DNA of 64,000 nucleotides from Helicobacter cholecystus (GCF_003364215.1 NZ_NXLU01000004.1:47357-111356), one strand, 5' to 3'; numbered from the stretch's first letter, positions 9,505-28,515 are shown. Numbers and translations are program-made. Notes: generated by a model from the sequence alone, not told the origin.

Positions 9505-10886
9505 GAGTTATACTCCTCTATATTTAAACTTCCCATCTCCTTATCTGTTGCTATGCTAGCAATCATTGCACCACTGACATTGCTCATTGTTCTAGCCATA
9601 TCCATAATAGGATCAATTCCCAAAATAATAGCCAAAATCCCAAAATATTCCCCCATGCCAAGACCTGTGAGTACAATTGATGCAGCCATTGTTGCAGTAC
9701 CTGGAATGCCCGCCACACCAATAGAAGCAAACACAGAAAGAATAACAATCATAATCCCTTCAATCACTCCTACTGGCATTCCTATTGCATGGAGTGCAAA
9801 AACTCCTACAAGCCCACCAAAATATCCTGCGCAACCATTTGCCCCAATTGAAGTTCCCAAAGTCGCAATAAATGGAGCACTTGCCTCGCTCACTCCTAGT
9901 TTATTTCTAAGTGTGCTAATGGTAACAGGCAGAGTTGCAATACTTGATCTTGAAGTAAAAGCCATAAGTAATGCAGGAATTGCTTTTTTACAAAACTTCC
10001 AAGGATTAAGTCCATGCAAGGCCAAAATAATAAGATAAACAATAAACATGCACAATGCACATACATAGATAAGAGCAATGAAAAGCAAGGCGGGTTTAAG
10101 CACATTAAAGCCAAATTTTAAAAAAATACTTGCCATCATCACAACAACTGCATAAGGCATAAAAGTAATAATTCCTAAAGCAAATTTATAAACTACAGCA
10201 TGTAAGAATTCAATAAATTTTACAAATGATTGATAGATTGGATATTTCTCTCCCACACTCTTTGCACTTAGAGCAAAAACAAGTGCAAAAATCACAACCC
10301 CTATTACACGATTATTCCCCATCGATTCAATAATATTACTTGGAATAAGCCCCAAGAAGATTTGATTTAAACTTTTAATTTCTCTAATACTTCTTTCTCC
10401 CTCGCTCATACCCATTCCACTTCCAAGATCAAAATACACCCCCAAGCTTACGGCAAAAATACATGCAATTGCAGTAGTGAAAAGTAACCAAAAAGAAGAA
10501 CGCATAAACATAGAGGAAAATCGCACATCAGTTTTAAGACTTAAAATCACATATAAAATTCCCACAAAAACAATTGGAACGACCAATAACTTAAGAAAAC
10601 TCACAAAAATTGTGGCAAAGAATTCAAACCACACATAGCTTTCATAAAGCCATCTAAGATTGATATTTTCTTTAAAACTATCTACATTTCCTTGAGGAAA
10701 ACCCGCACAAACCTGCATTAAAAAGCCAAAAATAACCCCCAAAAGTAAGCCCAAAAACATCCTTTGAGAAAAACTAAGCTTCTCCCTTAAGCTGTATAAA
10801 ACCCCAAATACACCAAAAAGTAGCCCCAATACAAGAGGAGTTTTCCATGATGAAATCAGAAAAAAATTTTGTAAAAAAACTTCCAT
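9501..10886 (-). CDS. Dicarboxylate/amino acid:cation symporter (DAACS, TcyP-like)
   Basis: Inner-membrane secondary transporter of the SLC1/DAACS family, 461 residues. FTSRSSIATLPVTI corresponds to the serine-rich reentrant hairpin HP1, and the later region with GIPGTATMAASIVLTGLG to HP2, both substrate and cation sites. The long N-terminal part with about eight hydrophobic segments resembles L-cystine symporters of the TcyP type, but substrate choice is inference. An ATG two codons upstream (10892) sits only one base from the AAGGAG site, whereas the ATG at 10886 has correct spacing, so I take the latter. Confidence 0.8.
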   Translation of the reverse strand: MEVFLQNFFLISSWKTPLVLGLLFGVFGVLYSLREKLSFSQRMFLGLLLGVIFGFLMQVCAGFPQGNVDSFKENINLRWLYESYVWFEFFATIFVSFLKLLVVPIVFVGILYVILSLKTDVRFSSMFMRSSFWLLFTTAIACIFAVSLGVYFDLGSGMGMSEGERSIREIKSLNQIFLGLIPSNIIESMGNNRVIGVVIFALVFALSAKSVGEKYPIYQSFVKFIEFLHAVVYKFALGIITFMPYAVVVMMASIFLKFGFNVLKPALLFIALIYVCALCMFIVYLIILALHGLNPWKFCKKAIPALLMAFTSRSSIATLPVTISTLRNKLGVSEASAPFIATLGTSIGANGCAGYFGGLVGVFALHAIGMPVGVIEGIMIVILSVFASIGVAGIPGTATMAASIVLTGLGMGEYFGILAIILGIDPIMDMARTMSNVSGAMIASIATDKEMGSLNIEEYNS

Positions 10887-10934
10887 ACCCATTCTCCTTA
10901 AAAGTCTTAAATATCACAAGGTGCGTATTCTATC

Positions 10935-11777
10935 TTATCTTTTTGCAATAAATCCTCGATTTAGTCCGCTTAGATCTTTATAGAATTCTATTTCTTTGAA
11001 ATCCTTTAACTCTTGGGCAATACTTTCTTTTTGATCCCAACCCATTTCACAAGCAAGGTAGGGAATGCGATATCTACTTGCCAAATGTATAATTTTTTTT
11101 AAAATCTCATCTCCCCTCTCTCCTGCAAATAAGGCTTCTTTTGGTTCATAGGCAACATTTTTGGGTAAGATATAATCATTTGCAATATAGGGAGGATTTG
11201 ACACCCAAAGATCAAAATGTTCTGCATCAAAAAAAGTCTTTTCTTGCAAAACATCTCCATAATACAAATTAATCCTATTTGACAAAGATGGATTAAACTT
11301 GGAAAATGAATGAATATTTTTTTGTGTTAATTTTAAAGCAAGGGGATTAATATCACTTGCCGTAATTATAACTGAAGGATTGAGCAAAGCCAAAGAAATA
11401 GAAATAATCCCACTTCCTACACCAAGCTCAAAAATATTTTTTATCCTCTCTTTTTTAATCAGTTCATCACATTTCTCTACTAAAATTTCTGTTTCGGGTC
11501 TTGGGATTAATACTCCATGAGAAATCTCAAATTCCCAATCATAAAAGCTTACTTTTTGAGTAATATATTCAATAGGTTCGTGATTATTGGCTCGTAAAAT
11601 GAGCTGATGAAATCTCTCAAATTCACTAGGGGTTAAAACACGCTCTGAGTGCATGTGCAAATCAATTCTTTGAACTCCTAAAATATAACAAAGTAGAATT
11701 TCGCCCTCTAATTGTGGGCGATGTGTTTGAAGCACGCTAAAAGCATACTTCAAAGCTTCTTTAATGCTATAGCTCAT
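10935..11777 (-). CDS. prmC: Release factor glutamine methyltransferase PrmC
   Basis: Methylates the GGQ glutamine of RF1 and RF2 using SAM. The 280 residues have an N-terminal helical domain and a Rossmann methyltransferase domain with ELGVGSGIISISLA (SAM loop) and the catalytic SNPPYI motif near residue 190. IPRPETEILVE is also a family signature. The start overlaps the end of the M48 protease gene by 11 bases. Confidence 0.95.
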   Translation of the reverse strand: MSYSIKEALKYAFSVLQTHRPQLEGEILLCYILGVQRIDLHMHSERVLTPSEFERFHQLILRANNHEPIEYITQKVSFYDWEFEISHGVLIPRPETEILVEKCDELIKKERIKNIFELGVGSGIISISLALLNPSVIITASDINPLALKLTQKNIHSFSKFNPSLSNRINLYYGDVLQEKTFFDAEHFDLWVSNPPYIANDYILPKNVAYEPKEALFAGERGDEILKKIIHLASRYRIPYLACEMGWDQKESIAQELKDFKEIEFYKDLSGLNRGFIAKR

Positions 11778-12981
11778 AGCCGAGCGCTTTTAAACGTTGC
11801 AATAAAGGCGGATGGGTATAATAAAAAAAGATATAAGCAGGGTGAGAACTGGGAAAGGCTTTATTTTCATTTACAAGCCTAATCAATGCTTCTGCAAGAG
11901 CTTGTTTTGAAGCAAGATTTGAGCCAAACTCATCAGCTCGATACTCTGCCCTGCGTGAAAAAAATCCAATTACGGGTAAAAACCAAAACGATACCACAGG
12001 TGCAAATAAAATCAGCAAAATTAAAAGATTTCCTGCATTTTTCTTAATTTCTAATTCATTAAAAAAGCTTTGGGGTAGCTGACCAATAGCAAAAAAGATA
12101 GCAAACATAAAAAATGCACTAATAAATAAGTTCACAAGCAAATCTTTATATTTGAAATGTCCAAGTTCGTGACCCAAAATTGCAATTAATCCATCTGAAC
12201 TAATCTTATCAAGCAATGTATCAAAAAGTACTACACGCTTATTTTTTCCAAATCCTCCAAAATAAGCATTGAGACGTCCATCGCGCTTACTGGCATCCAT
12301 AATAAAAATTCCACTGCTTTTAAATCCAACACTTACAAGCAACCCCTCAATCCGTGCTTGCAGATTCTCATCATTAAGTGGAGTAAAGGTGTTAAACAAA
12401 GGAGCAATCCAAGTTGGATATAAAAAATTCACTAAAACAATGGCAGCAAAAGAAAGTAAAGCTGCATAAAACCACCATAAATGAAAGAAATAAATTGTAT
12501 ATACAAGCAAATATAAAATTCCACCTCCAAGGACAATTGTCATCACCAATCCTTTCAGCAAATCACCAAAGAAAGTTTTTTTACTCTGTTTGCTAAAACC
12601 ATATTTTTTATCCAAAACCATCTCAATGTAATACTTAAAAGGAATTGAGAGAACTTGAGAAATTAAAATAAAAGCAAGCACCATCAAAACGCAATTAAGA
12701 TTTTTTCCTCTGGGTAAATGATAATTCTCAATAAAATCATTAACAAAATGTAGGCCATACATAATCCAAAATATAAAAAGTGCGGTGTTGAAAAGATGCT
12801 GAATGATAGAAATTTTAATCTTTTGCAAAGCATATTTACCCGCTTGAATATAGTCTGATTTGGACAAAATTACAGGTTTGAGCCTTAAAGATAAAGCAAT
12901 ATGCTGATACTGTAAAAAATCAATTACAATACTGGGGATTGTAAAAATACATATATAAATTATAATTAGAGTGATCTGCAT
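11767..12981 (-). CDS. M48 family membrane zinc metalloprotease (Ste24/CAAX-type)
   Basis: Integral membrane peptidase of 404 residues. The zinc motif HELGHFKYKD (HExxH) lies near residue 270. The third ligand region is probably the RAEYRADEFG segment, which matches the ExxxD pattern of Ste24-like enzymes. Several transmembrane stretches precede and follow the active site. The whole length fits the CAAX prenyl protease 1 branch, although bacteria lack prenylated CAAX proteins; the natural substrate is unknown. Operonic with prmC downstream. Confidence 0.88.
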   Translation of the reverse strand: MQITLIIIYICIFTIPSIVIDFLQYQHIALSLRLKPVILSKSDYIQAGKYALQKIKISIIQHLFNTALFIFWIMYGLHFVNDFIENYHLPRGKNLNCVLMVLAFILISQVLSIPFKYYIEMVLDKKYGFSKQSKKTFFGDLLKGLVMTIVLGGGILYLLVYTIYFFHLWWFYAALLSFAAIVLVNFLYPTWIAPLFNTFTPLNDENLQARIEGLLVSVGFKSSGIFIMDASKRDGRLNAYFGGFGKNKRVVLFDTLLDKISSDGLIAILGHELGHFKYKDLLVNLFISAFFMFAIFFAIGQLPQSFFNELEIKKNAGNLLILLILFAPVVSFWFLPVIGFFSRRAEYRADEFGSNLASKQALAEALIRLVNENKAFPSSHPAYIFFYYTHPPLLQRLKALGYEL

Positions 12982-13012
12982 GTATTTCCCAAAAAAATTA
13001 AGATTTAAATCC

Positions 13013-13717
13013 TTATCCTAATCTTTGTTTGTTTCTTTTTGATAAATAAACAAGCAAATAAAGAACTGGGGTATCTAAAAGTGAAGTACAAATAAAAATC
13101 ATATAGCTCGAGAGGATAATTTTTGTAATCACATTAATTTCTAAAACCCCATAAAAAGCTCCAAAACTAAAAAAAACCGTATTTAAAAGCTGAGAAAATA
13201 AGGTAGAAGCATTATTTCTTAGCCATAAAAATTTCTTTTTACTCCCCCATATTTTAGTACTTAGCCTCCACCACCAATGATATAGCCATACATCCACATA
13301 AGAAGCAATTGCAAAAACAATTAAAGAAACAATGATGATACGAGGAGTTTGAGAAAAAATGTGGGATAAATAAGTATGCATTAATGAATCTTGGAGTGTG
13401 TATAAAAGCCACATTTGTGAACTAATAAGAAAAATAATACTTCCAAAAATTGTGAGTCTAATGGATTGTTGGGCAAGTTCTTTTCCTCTTATCTCACTGA
13501 GTGCATCCGTAATAAGAAAAGTTGAAGCAAAAAGGATATTTCCTAGGGTTTGCTCTAAACCAAAGGCTTTAATAAGCAAAGTTACTTCTATATTTGCAAG
13601 CACTGTGGCTAAAAGCATAAAAAGCAAAAGTCCTCTAACTTTAAAAAATATATAAGCTATAACTATCCCACCATAAATCAATACAACACTTAAACATAAT
13701 AGAAATTCATTACTCAC
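13013..13717 (-). CDS. yhhQ: Queuosine precursor transporter, YhhQ/VUT family
   Basis: Inner-membrane protein of 234 residues with about six hydrophobic segments and the family signature ITDALSEIRGKELAQQSIRL near residues 70-90. YhhQ proteins import 7-deazaguanine precursors (preQ0, preQ1 or queuine) for tRNA queuosine. The start is GTG, only 2 bases after the stop of the upstream radical SAM gene. The sequence there is a tandem GTAGGAGT that supplies both the last codons of the upstream gene and the ribosome site of this one, so the two are tightly coupled. Confidence 0.85.
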   Translation of the reverse strand: MSNEFLLCLSVVLIYGGIVIAYIFFKVRGLLLFMLLATVLANIEVTLLIKAFGLEQTLGNILFASTFLITDALSEIRGKELAQQSIRLTIFGSIIFLISSQMWLLYTLQDSLMHTYLSHIFSQTPRIIIVSLIVFAIASYVDVWLYHWWWRLSTKIWGSKKKFLWLRNNASTLFSQLLNTVFFSFGAFYGVLEINVITKIILSSYMIFICTSLLDTPVLYLLVYLSKRNKQRLG

Positions 13718-13719
13718 TC

Positions 13720-14403
13720 CTACACTCCTACACCAAAATCTGTGTTTTCTATCAAAATATCAATCCGTGCATTGTCTTTAATTTGAGGATAAATATTTTT
13801 TAGGAAAATCTCAATAACCTCTTGATCGGCTTTCATTTTTGAGTTATCACACATAACATTAAGGCAGATTCGCTCAAAATATTTCAATCCAAGCTCAATA
13901 TCTTTTTTGATCATTTCCTCATTTTGAGAGCTTACTCCTATAAGAAAGTTTGCCTCATCAAAACCTTTTGCAATCTCTTGAGGTTCTTTAACTTTTATCC
14001 CCTTTTTAAATATCTCTTCTCTCAAAACATAATCAAAACTCTCTAATCCTAATTTAATTTTAACCTCAAAGCTCTCAAAAAATTTTTTAAGTGAGGCAAT
14101 TTTATGCCTATAAAGATAGTGACATTCAAAAATAAGAGTATGAATTTTTTTTTCTTTTGCAATCTGAAGAATTTTTTTCATACTTTTCAAATCAATTTCA
14201 TCAAAGCTTCCTGAATTAATCACTTCAAGAACACCAAAAATTCCACTCACTTGATTCAAAACCTCGGCATTAAGTTTAAAACTATTATTTCCTACATCAA
14301 GATAGTAATCACAAAAACTGCATTGCTTATATTTGCATCCACTGCCCTGAAGTAAGACAATTTCACGCTTATTTTTTTCTTTAATTAATGCATAACGCCT
14401 CAT
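13720..14403 (-). CDS. Small radical SAM protein, candidate queuosine-salvage enzyme
   Basis: Protein of 227 residues. A cysteine cluster C23-x4-C28-x2-C31 near the N-terminus (GCKYKQCSFCDYY) replaces the usual Cx3Cx2C of radical SAM enzymes. The rest has alternating strands and helices as in a partial TIM barrel (INSGSFDEID, TLIFECHYLYRHK, KLGLESFDYVLREEIFKKG). The gene is coupled to a YhhQ-type transporter. Queuine lyases described in gut bacteria are unusual radical SAM proteins that turn queuine into preQ1, often beside such transporters. That role is inference from context; the family assignment is the supported part. Confidence 0.6.
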   Translation of the reverse strand: MRRYALIKEKNKREIVLLQGSGCKYKQCSFCDYYLDVGNNSFKLNAEVLNQVSGIFGVLEVINSGSFDEIDLKSMKKILQIAKEKKIHTLIFECHYLYRHKIASLKKFFESFEVKIKLGLESFDYVLREEIFKKGIKVKEPQEIAKGFDEANFLIGVSSQNEEMIKKDIELGLKYFERICLNVMCDNSKMKADQEVIEIFLKNIYPQIKDNARIDILIENTDFGVGV

Positions 14404-14484
14404 AATATTCTCTTTAATTTTAAATTTAATTGTAAGGCATAAGGGAGGATAAAAGGGGAAGAAAAAAAGAGGGAAGGAAGGGAA

Positions 14485-16563
14485 TTAACCCTTTCTCTTC
14501 TCAGTAATTTCTTTTGCAATATTTGAAGGAACTTCACCATAGTGATCGAATTCCATTGTATATGTTCCACGACCTTGGGTTGCAGATCTAAGATCAGTGG
14601 AGTATCCAAACATCTCAGCAAGTGGAACAAATGCATTAACAATCTTAAGACCCATACGATCATCCATTGAATTGATTTGTCCTCTTCTTCTATTAAGGTC
14701 TCCAATCACATCTCCCATATATTCTTCAGGAACTTCAACCTCAACCTTCATCATTGGCTCAAGAAGAACGGGGTTTGCTTTTCTACAAGCATCTTTAAAC
14801 GCCATAGAACCAGCAATTTTAAATGCCATCTCAGAGCTATCTACATCGTGATAGCTTCCATCAAAAAGTGTTACCTTAAAGTCCACAACTGGATAACCTG
14901 CAAGCACACCATTTTGCATTGCCTCCTGAATCCCTTTATCTACTGCAGGAATATATTCTTTTGGAATTACACCCCCTGAGATATCATTCACAAATTCGTA
15001 TCCACTTCCAGCCTCTTTTGGCTCAAGCTTAATAAACACATGGCCATACTGTCCTCTACCACCAGATTGTTTAGCATACTTACACTCTTGCTCAACAGCA
15101 CTTCTAATTGTTTCACGGAATGCAACTTGTGGCTGACCGATCTCTGCCTCAACTTTAAATTCACGCTTGAGACGATCAACAATAATCTCAAGATGAAGTT
15201 CTCCCATACCACCAATTAAAGTTTGACCTGTTTCTTCTTGTGTGCTCACTCTAAAGCTTGGATCCTCTTCGGCAAGTTTGCCAAGAGCAACAGCCATTTT
15301 CTCTTGATCAGCCTTTGTCTTAGGCTCAACTGCAATATGAATAACAGGCTCTGGAAACTCCATTCTTTCTAAAATTACAGGATCTTTTTCAGAGCAAAGT
15401 GTATCACCTGTAAGAGTGTCTTTTAGACCCACAAATGCACAAATCTCACCAGCATAAACATCTTTAATATCTTCACGCTTATTTGAGTGCATCTTAAGAA
15501 GTCTTCCCACTCTCTCTTTTTTGCCTTTTGTAGAATTAAGAACATAGCTTCCTGATTCAAGCATTCCTCGGTATACACGAACAAAAGTAAGCTGTCCAAC
15601 AAAGGGATCTGTCATAATCTTAAATGCAAGGCCTGCAAATTCACCACTATCACCTGATTTTACACTCACCTCTTCTTCAGTCTTAGGATCAATTCCTTTA
15701 ATATCTGCAACCTCTGTTGGAGCAGGTAAAAAGTCAATGACTGCATCAAGCAAAGTTTGAACACCTTTATTTTTAAAAGATGATCCACAAAGCATAGGAA
15801 TAAGACTCATGCTCAAACATCCTGCCTTAATTCCTTTTTTAATCTCTTCAATGCTGAGTTCCTCACCTCCAAGATATTTCTCCATCAAAGCCTCATCTTG
15901 CTCAGCAGCAGCTTCTACAAGTTTCTCTCTATACTCATTTGCTTTCTCTAACAAATCAGCAGGAATTTCTTCAATATCATATTTTGCCCCCATTGTTTCA
16001 TCATTCCAAACAATTGCTTTCATTTGAATAAGGTCAATGACACCCTTAAAACTATCCTCTGCTCCAATTGGAATATTAATAGGCACTGGATTAGCTTTAA
16101 GTCTTGCCTTAATTTGCTCTTCTACATTATAGAAATTTGCACCAATTCTATCCATTTTATTAACAAAAACCATTCTTGGTACGCCATATTTATTTGCCTG
16201 TCTCCAAACTGTTTCACTTTGAGGTTGAACTCCTCCAACAGAACAAAATACCGCAACAGCACCATCAAGAACTCTCATTGAACGCTCAACTTCAATAGTA
16301 AAATCAACATGCCCTGGAGTGTCAATGAGATTGATTTGATAATCTTTCCAAAAACAAGTTGTTGCAGCAGAAGTAATTGTAATCCCTCTTTCTTTCTCTT
16401 GCTCCATCCAATCCATTGTTGCAGCACCGTCATGGACCTCACCAATCTTATGGCTTACTCCTGTGTAAAAAAGGATTCTCTCAGATGTTGTTGTTTTACC
16501 AGCATCAATATGAGCAGCAATTCCAATATTTCTGATTCGATTTAATGGGGTTTTTCTAGCCAT
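14485..16563 (-). CDS. fusA: Elongation factor G
   Basis: Translocation GTPase, 692 residues, full length. GTPase motifs are [15 protein letters not shown] (G1), [11 protein letters not shown] (G2), DTPGHVDF (G3) and NKMDRIG (G4). Domains II-V follow, including [10 protein letters not shown] and the domain IV region [14 protein letters not shown]. It is the last gene of the rpsL-rpsG-fusA group. No tuf follows it, unlike the classical str operon. Confidence 0.99.
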   Translation of the reverse strand: MARKTPLNRIRNIGIAAHIDAGKTTTSERILFYTGVSHKIGEVHDGAATMDWMEQEKERGITITSAATTCFWKDYQINLIDTPGHVDFTIEVERSMRVLDGAVAVFCSVGGVQPQSETVWRQANKYGVPRMVFVNKMDRIGANFYNVEEQIKARLKANPVPINIPIGAEDSFKGVIDLIQMKAIVWNDETMGAKYDIEEIPADLLEKANEYREKLVEAAAEQDEALMEKYLGGEELSIEEIKKGIKAGCLSMSLIPMLCGSSFKNKGVQTLLDAVIDFLPAPTEVADIKGIDPKTEEEVSVKSGDSGEFAGLAFKIMTDPFVGQLTFVRVYRGMLESGSYVLNSTKGKKERVGRLLKMHSNKREDIKDVYAGEICAFVGLKDTLTGDTLCSEKDPVILERMEFPEPVIHIAVEPKTKADQEKMAVALGKLAEEDPSFRVSTQEETGQTLIGGMGELHLEIIVDRLKREFKVEAEIGQPQVAFRETIRSAVEQECKYAKQSGGRGQYGHVFIKLEPKEAGSGYEFVNDISGGVIPKEYIPAVDKGIQEAMQNGVLAGYPVVDFKVTLFDGSYHDVDSSEMAFKIAGSMAFKDACRKANPVLLEPMMKVEVEVPEEYMGDVIGDLNRRRGQINSMDDRMGLKIVNAFVPLAEMFGYSTDLRSATQGRGTYTMEFDHYGEVPSNIAKEITEKRKG

Positions 16564-16603
16564 TTTAATTCCTTAATAAGTGATTTGTAGTTTATGATGT
16601 TTG

Positions 16604-16624
16604 AACTTCCAAAAAAAGGAAGTT
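16604..16624. terminator. Hairpin between rpsG and fusA
   Basis: Perfect 7-bp inverted repeat (AACTTCC/GGAAGTT) with a 7-base loop in the 69-base rpsG-fusA gap. On the minus strand the T run is in the loop and none follows the stem, so it is more likely an mRNA processing or stability element than a terminator. Confidence 0.4.
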
Positions 16625-16632
16625 TAGAGTTT

Positions 16633-17103
<471 letters not shown>

Positions 17104-17116
17104 CTAACCTTCCTTC

Positions 17117-17503
17117 TTACTTTTTGTCGTTAGCCTTGGCTTTTTTAGCACCATACTTACTTCTTGAAACACTTCGCTTTGCAACACCTGCAGTATCAAG
17201 AGCACCACGGATGATATGATACTTAACACCAGGTAAGTCTTTCACTCTTCCCCCTCTTACAAGCACAATTGAATGCTCCTGAAGATTATGTCCCTCACCT
17301 GGAATATAACTGATAACTTCCACTTTGCTTGTTAGCTTGACTTTTGCAACTTTTCTCAAAGCTGAGTTTGGCTTCTTAGGTGTTGTTGTATAAACACGAG
17401 TACAAACTCCCCTTCTTTGAGGACACTCCATCAATGCTGGGGACTTGGTCTTCTTAATGACTTTTTTTCTCTCTTTTCTAATCAATTGATTGATTGTAGG
17501 CAC
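17117..17503 (-). CDS. rpsL: 30S ribosomal protein S12
   Basis: Decoding-centre protein, 128 residues. [38 protein letters not shown] and [17 protein letters not shown] are all present. The lysines equivalent to E. coli K43 and K88 (KKPNSALRK and GRVKDLPG) are unchanged, so no classical streptomycin-resistance substitution is seen. Confidence 0.99.
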   Translation of the reverse strand: MPTINQLIRKERKKVIKKTKSPALMECPQRRGVCTRVYTTTPKKPNSALRKVAKVKLTSKVEVISYIPGEGHNLQEHSIVLVRGGRVKDLPGVKYHIIRGALDTAGVAKRSVSRSKYGAKKAKANDKK

Positions 17504-17536
17504 TTTTTCTCCCTTGTATTTTTATTTTTAAAATGA

Positions 17537-17566
17537 AAAAAATGTTGTGATTTTACAACATTTTTT
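17537..17566 (-). terminator. Intrinsic-terminator-like hairpin upstream of rpsL
   Basis: 12-bp A/T-rich stem (17537-17548 against 17555-17566) with a 6-base loop. In the direction of transcription the stem ends in a run of T that continues past it, matching an intrinsic terminator or attenuator between rpoBC and rpsL. Confidence 0.55.
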
Positions 17567-17578
17567 CTTTGTTTTATC

Positions 17579-17604
17579 TTATATGAGGCATTTTCCTCAT
17601 ATAA
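17579..17604 (-). terminator. Hairpin directly after rpoBC stop
   Basis: Perfect 10-bp inverted repeat TTATATGAGG/CCTCATATAA with a 6-base loop, beginning 2 bases past the rpoBC stop. With the second hairpin just downstream it forms a tandem structure separating rpoBC from the rpsL group. Confidence 0.55.
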
Positions 17605-17606
17605 AT

Positions 17607-26267
<8,661 letters not shown>

Positions 26268-26304
26268 TCAAATGTTGATTTCAAAGAGTAAAGCACTCTA
26301 AATA

Positions 26305-26335
26305 AAGTCCCTCTAAGAACCTTACTTAGAGACTT
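26305..26335 (-). promoter_or_regulatory. First intergenic hairpin, rplL-rpoBC
   Basis: Inverted repeat with core CTCTAAG/CTTAGAG extended by AAGTC/GACTT arms, 47 bases before the rpoBC start. No strong T run follows, so RNA processing or attenuation is more likely than full termination. In E. coli the rplL-rpoB gap also holds an attenuator and a processing site. Confidence 0.45.
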
Positions 26336-26349
26336 ATTTTTATAAATAC

Positions 26350-26381
26350 AAAATGCCCCTAGAGTTTTCTAGGAGCATTTT
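26350..26381 (-). terminator. Attenuator-like hairpin after rplL
   Basis: Stem of 7 + 6 bp (26350-26356 and 26358-26363 against 26368-26373 and 26375-26381) with one mismatch and a 4-base loop, ending in TTTT in the direction of transcription. It lies 21 bases after the rplL stop and probably reduces read-through so that L7/L12 is made in excess over RNA polymerase. Confidence 0.55.
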
Positions 26382-26402
26382 TTAGATTATTTTAAACAAG
26401 AA

Positions 26403-26783
26403 TTACTTGATTTCTACTTTAGCACCAGCTTCTTCAAGTTTTTTCTTCATTGCCTCAGCATCATCTTTGCTAGCACCTTCTTTAATTGTATAAGGTGTTT
26501 GCTCTACTGCTTCTTTTGCTTCCTTAAGTCCAAGACCTGTAAGTTCTCTTACAGCCTTAATTGCATTAATCTTATTAGCGCCACCATCAACAAGCACAAC
26601 ATTAAACTCAGTTTTCTCTTCAGCTCCACCAGCAGCTCCACCAGCCACAGCACCAGCACCAGCTACGACTGTAGGTGCAGCAGATACACCAAATTTCTCT
26701 TCAAATTCTTTTACAAGCTCAGAAAGCTCTAGAACTGAAAGATTACTGATATACTCTAATACATCTTCTTTTGTAATTGCCAT
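26403..26783 (-). CDS. rplL: 50S ribosomal protein L7/L12
   Basis: Stalk protein that recruits translational GTPases; 126 residues. The N-terminal dimerisation helix region ([21 protein letters not shown]) is followed by an Ala/Gly hinge ([19 protein letters not shown]) and the C-terminal factor-binding domain with [21 protein letters not shown]. It lies 15 bases downstream of rplJ. Confidence 0.99.
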   Translation of the reverse strand: MAITKEDVLEYISNLSVLELSELVKEFEEKFGVSAAPTVVAGAGAVAGGAAGGAEEKTEFNVVLVDGGANKINAIKAVRELTGLGLKEAKEAVEQTPYTIKEGASKDDAEAMKKKLEEAGAKVEIK

Positions 26784-26798
26784 TTTAAACTCCTTATT

Positions 26799-27281
26799 TT
26801 ATTGTTCTTCTTTTTGTTTTCTAAGATTATCAAGCCCAGTAACAAAGTATCGAGCAGGTGCAGTCCATACAGACAACAACATACCAATAAGCTCTTCTTT
26901 ACTTGGAAGCTTAGAAATTGCTTCAATGTGTTTTACATCGACAAGTTCTTTATCAAAGTATCCAAATTTGGGTGCGAATTGATCTTTATGATCTGATGCG
27001 AATTTGCAAACAACCTTTGATAATGCAATTTGATCATCACCCCAAATAAAGATATTTGTATCTTTAAGCTGATTTTCTGGAAGTTGTGCATCATCTAAAG
27101 CAATCTTTGCAAGTTTATTTTTAATGACTTGAACTTTAATTCCCAAAGCTCTTGAATTATTTCTAAGATTTTCAAGCTGCTTTGTCTTAATGCCCTTGTA
27201 ATCACAAACAATAATTGCACAAGATTGAGTAAATTCTGACTTCAAAAACTCAACAATTTCAACTTTCTCTTGTTTGGTCAT
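26799..27281 (-). CDS. rplJ: 50S ribosomal protein L10
   Basis: Stalk base protein that anchors L7/L12 dimers; 160 residues. [59 protein letters not shown] and the C-terminal helix region are typical. Preceded by a structured leader that may be the L10 autoregulatory site. Confidence 0.98.
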   Translation of the reverse strand: MTKQEKVEIVEFLKSEFTQSCAIIVCDYKGIKTKQLENLRNNSRALGIKVQVIKNKLAKIALDDAQLPENQLKDTNIFIWGDDQIALSKVVCKFASDHKDQFAPKFGYFDKELVDVKHIEAISKLPSKEELIGMLLSVWTAPARYFVTGLDNLRKQKEEQ

Positions 27282-27371
27282 CTTCTTCTCCTTTCAGACT
27301 TAAACATATATTGGAAAAATTAAGCCAAAAAAGCTCCAATAGTCTTAGTCTAAGATAAATGGAAGAAAGGA
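27282..27371 (-). promoter_or_regulatory. Possible L10 autoregulatory leader (rplA-rplJ gap)
   Basis: The 90-base gap before rplJ is rich in inverted repeats: CTTAG/CTAAG, ATTGGA/TCCAAT enclosing AGC/GCT, and AGACT/AGTCT closing the whole. This resembles a branched L10 leader, the site where the L10-L12 complex represses translation in other bacteria. Fold and identity are inferred by eye. Confidence 0.4.
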
Positions 27372-28076
27372 TTACTTTACTTCCAATAACTCTTGTGAAT
27401 CAATTTTTACTGCAGGACTCATTGTCAGAGACAATGTACTATTTTTTATATACTTTCCTTTTGCACTTGCAGGTTTTAATCGATTAACTGCACGAACAAA
27501 TTCTAACATATTCTCTTTAATCTTATCTGTTTCAAAGCTTGCCTTACCAATAGGGGCATGAATATTTCCTTTTTTATCAACACGGAAATTAACTTGCCCG
27601 CTCTTTGCATTTAAAACAGCTTTTTGAATATCCATTGTAACAGTGCCTGTTTTTGGATTTGGCATCAAACCTTTTGGGCCAAGAATTCTTCCCACTTTTC
27701 CGACCAAAGCCATCATATCAGGTGTTGCAATGACCATATCAAAATTTGTATTTCCATTCTTAATCTCTTCGGCCAAATCTTCATCGCCTACAATATCTGC
27801 TCCAGCACTTCTAGCCTCATCAGCTTTAATTCCTTTTGCAAATACAGCAACTCTTACAGTTCTTCCTGTTCCATGAGGCAAGACAACAGCACCACGTATC
27901 ATTTGATCAGCATGTCGTGGATCAACACCAAGTCTTAATGCAATTTCAACTGTCTCGTCAAATTTTGTTGATGCAAGAGTTTTAAGAGTTGCTACACCAC
28001 TTTCTACATCATAAACTTTAGTTGCATCTACCTTTGTACAAAGGTTTTGCAATCTTTTTGATACTTTTTTTGCCAT
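27372..28076 (-). CDS. rplA: 50S ribosomal protein L1
   Basis: L1-stalk protein of 234 residues that moves deacylated tRNA out of the E site and represses its own mRNA in many bacteria. Segments [22 protein letters not shown] and [15 protein letters not shown] are diagnostic. It lies 13 bases after rplK. Confidence 0.99.
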   Translation of the reverse strand: MAKKVSKRLQNLCTKVDATKVYDVESGVATLKTLASTKFDETVEIALRLGVDPRHADQMIRGAVVLPHGTGRTVRVAVFAKGIKADEARSAGADIVGDEDLAEEIKNGNTNFDMVIATPDMMALVGKVGRILGPKGLMPNPKTGTVTMDIQKAVLNAKSGQVNFRVDKKGNIHAPIGKASFETDKIKENMLEFVRAVNRLKPASAKGKYIKNSTLSLTMSPAVKIDSQELLEVK

Positions 28077-28089
28077 AGCTATCTACTCC

Positions 28090-28515
28090 TTAATCCACGA
28101 TCTCAACGCCCATACTTCGAGCACTTCCAGCAACAATTTTCTTTGCTGCTTCAATGTCCTTTGTATTGAGGTCTTCCATTTTTGTCTTAGCAATTTCTTC
28201 AAGTTGAGCATGACTTAATTTACCCACTTTATTTTTCAAAGGATTATCTGATCCCTTCTGAAGCTTGATTGCTTTTTTAATCAAATCAGTCACTGGTGGC
28301 TTCTTTGTAATAAAACTAAAACTCTTGTCTTGATAAACTGTAATAATTACGGGAATATTAAAATCTCCCATATCCTTAGTTTTCTCATTAAAAGCTTTAC
28401 AAAATTCCATAATATTCACACCTCTTTGACCCAAAGCTGGACCAACAGGTGGAGATGGATTTGCCTTTCCTGCAGGAATTTGAAGTTTTAATTCACCGAC
28501 AACTTTTTTTGCCAT
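28090..28515 (-). CDS. rplK: 50S ribosomal protein L11
   Basis: GTPase-centre protein of 141 residues. The proline-rich segment [30 protein letters not shown] and the C-terminal rRNA-binding region ending [12 protein letters not shown] are characteristic. First ribosomal-protein gene after secE-nusG. Confidence 0.99.
   Translation of the reverse strand: MAKKVVGELKLQIPAGKANPSPPVGPALGQRGVNIMEFCKAFNEKTKDMGDFNIPVIITVYQDKSFSFITKKPPVTDLIKKAIKLQKGSDNPLKNKVGKLSHAQLEEIAKTKMEDLNTKDIEAAKKIVAGSARSMGVEIVD

Noticed and set aside
9553..10038. 161-codon open frame opposite the amino acid symporter
   Set aside because: Antisense to conserved HP1/HP2 transporter sequence; its Pro/Ile/Ala-rich product is an artefact of the hydrophobic codons on the other strand.
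16604..16624. rpsG-fusA hairpin as a full intrinsic terminator
   Set aside because: In the direction of transcription the T run lies in the loop and not after the stem, so termination is not supported; kept only as a possible processing element.
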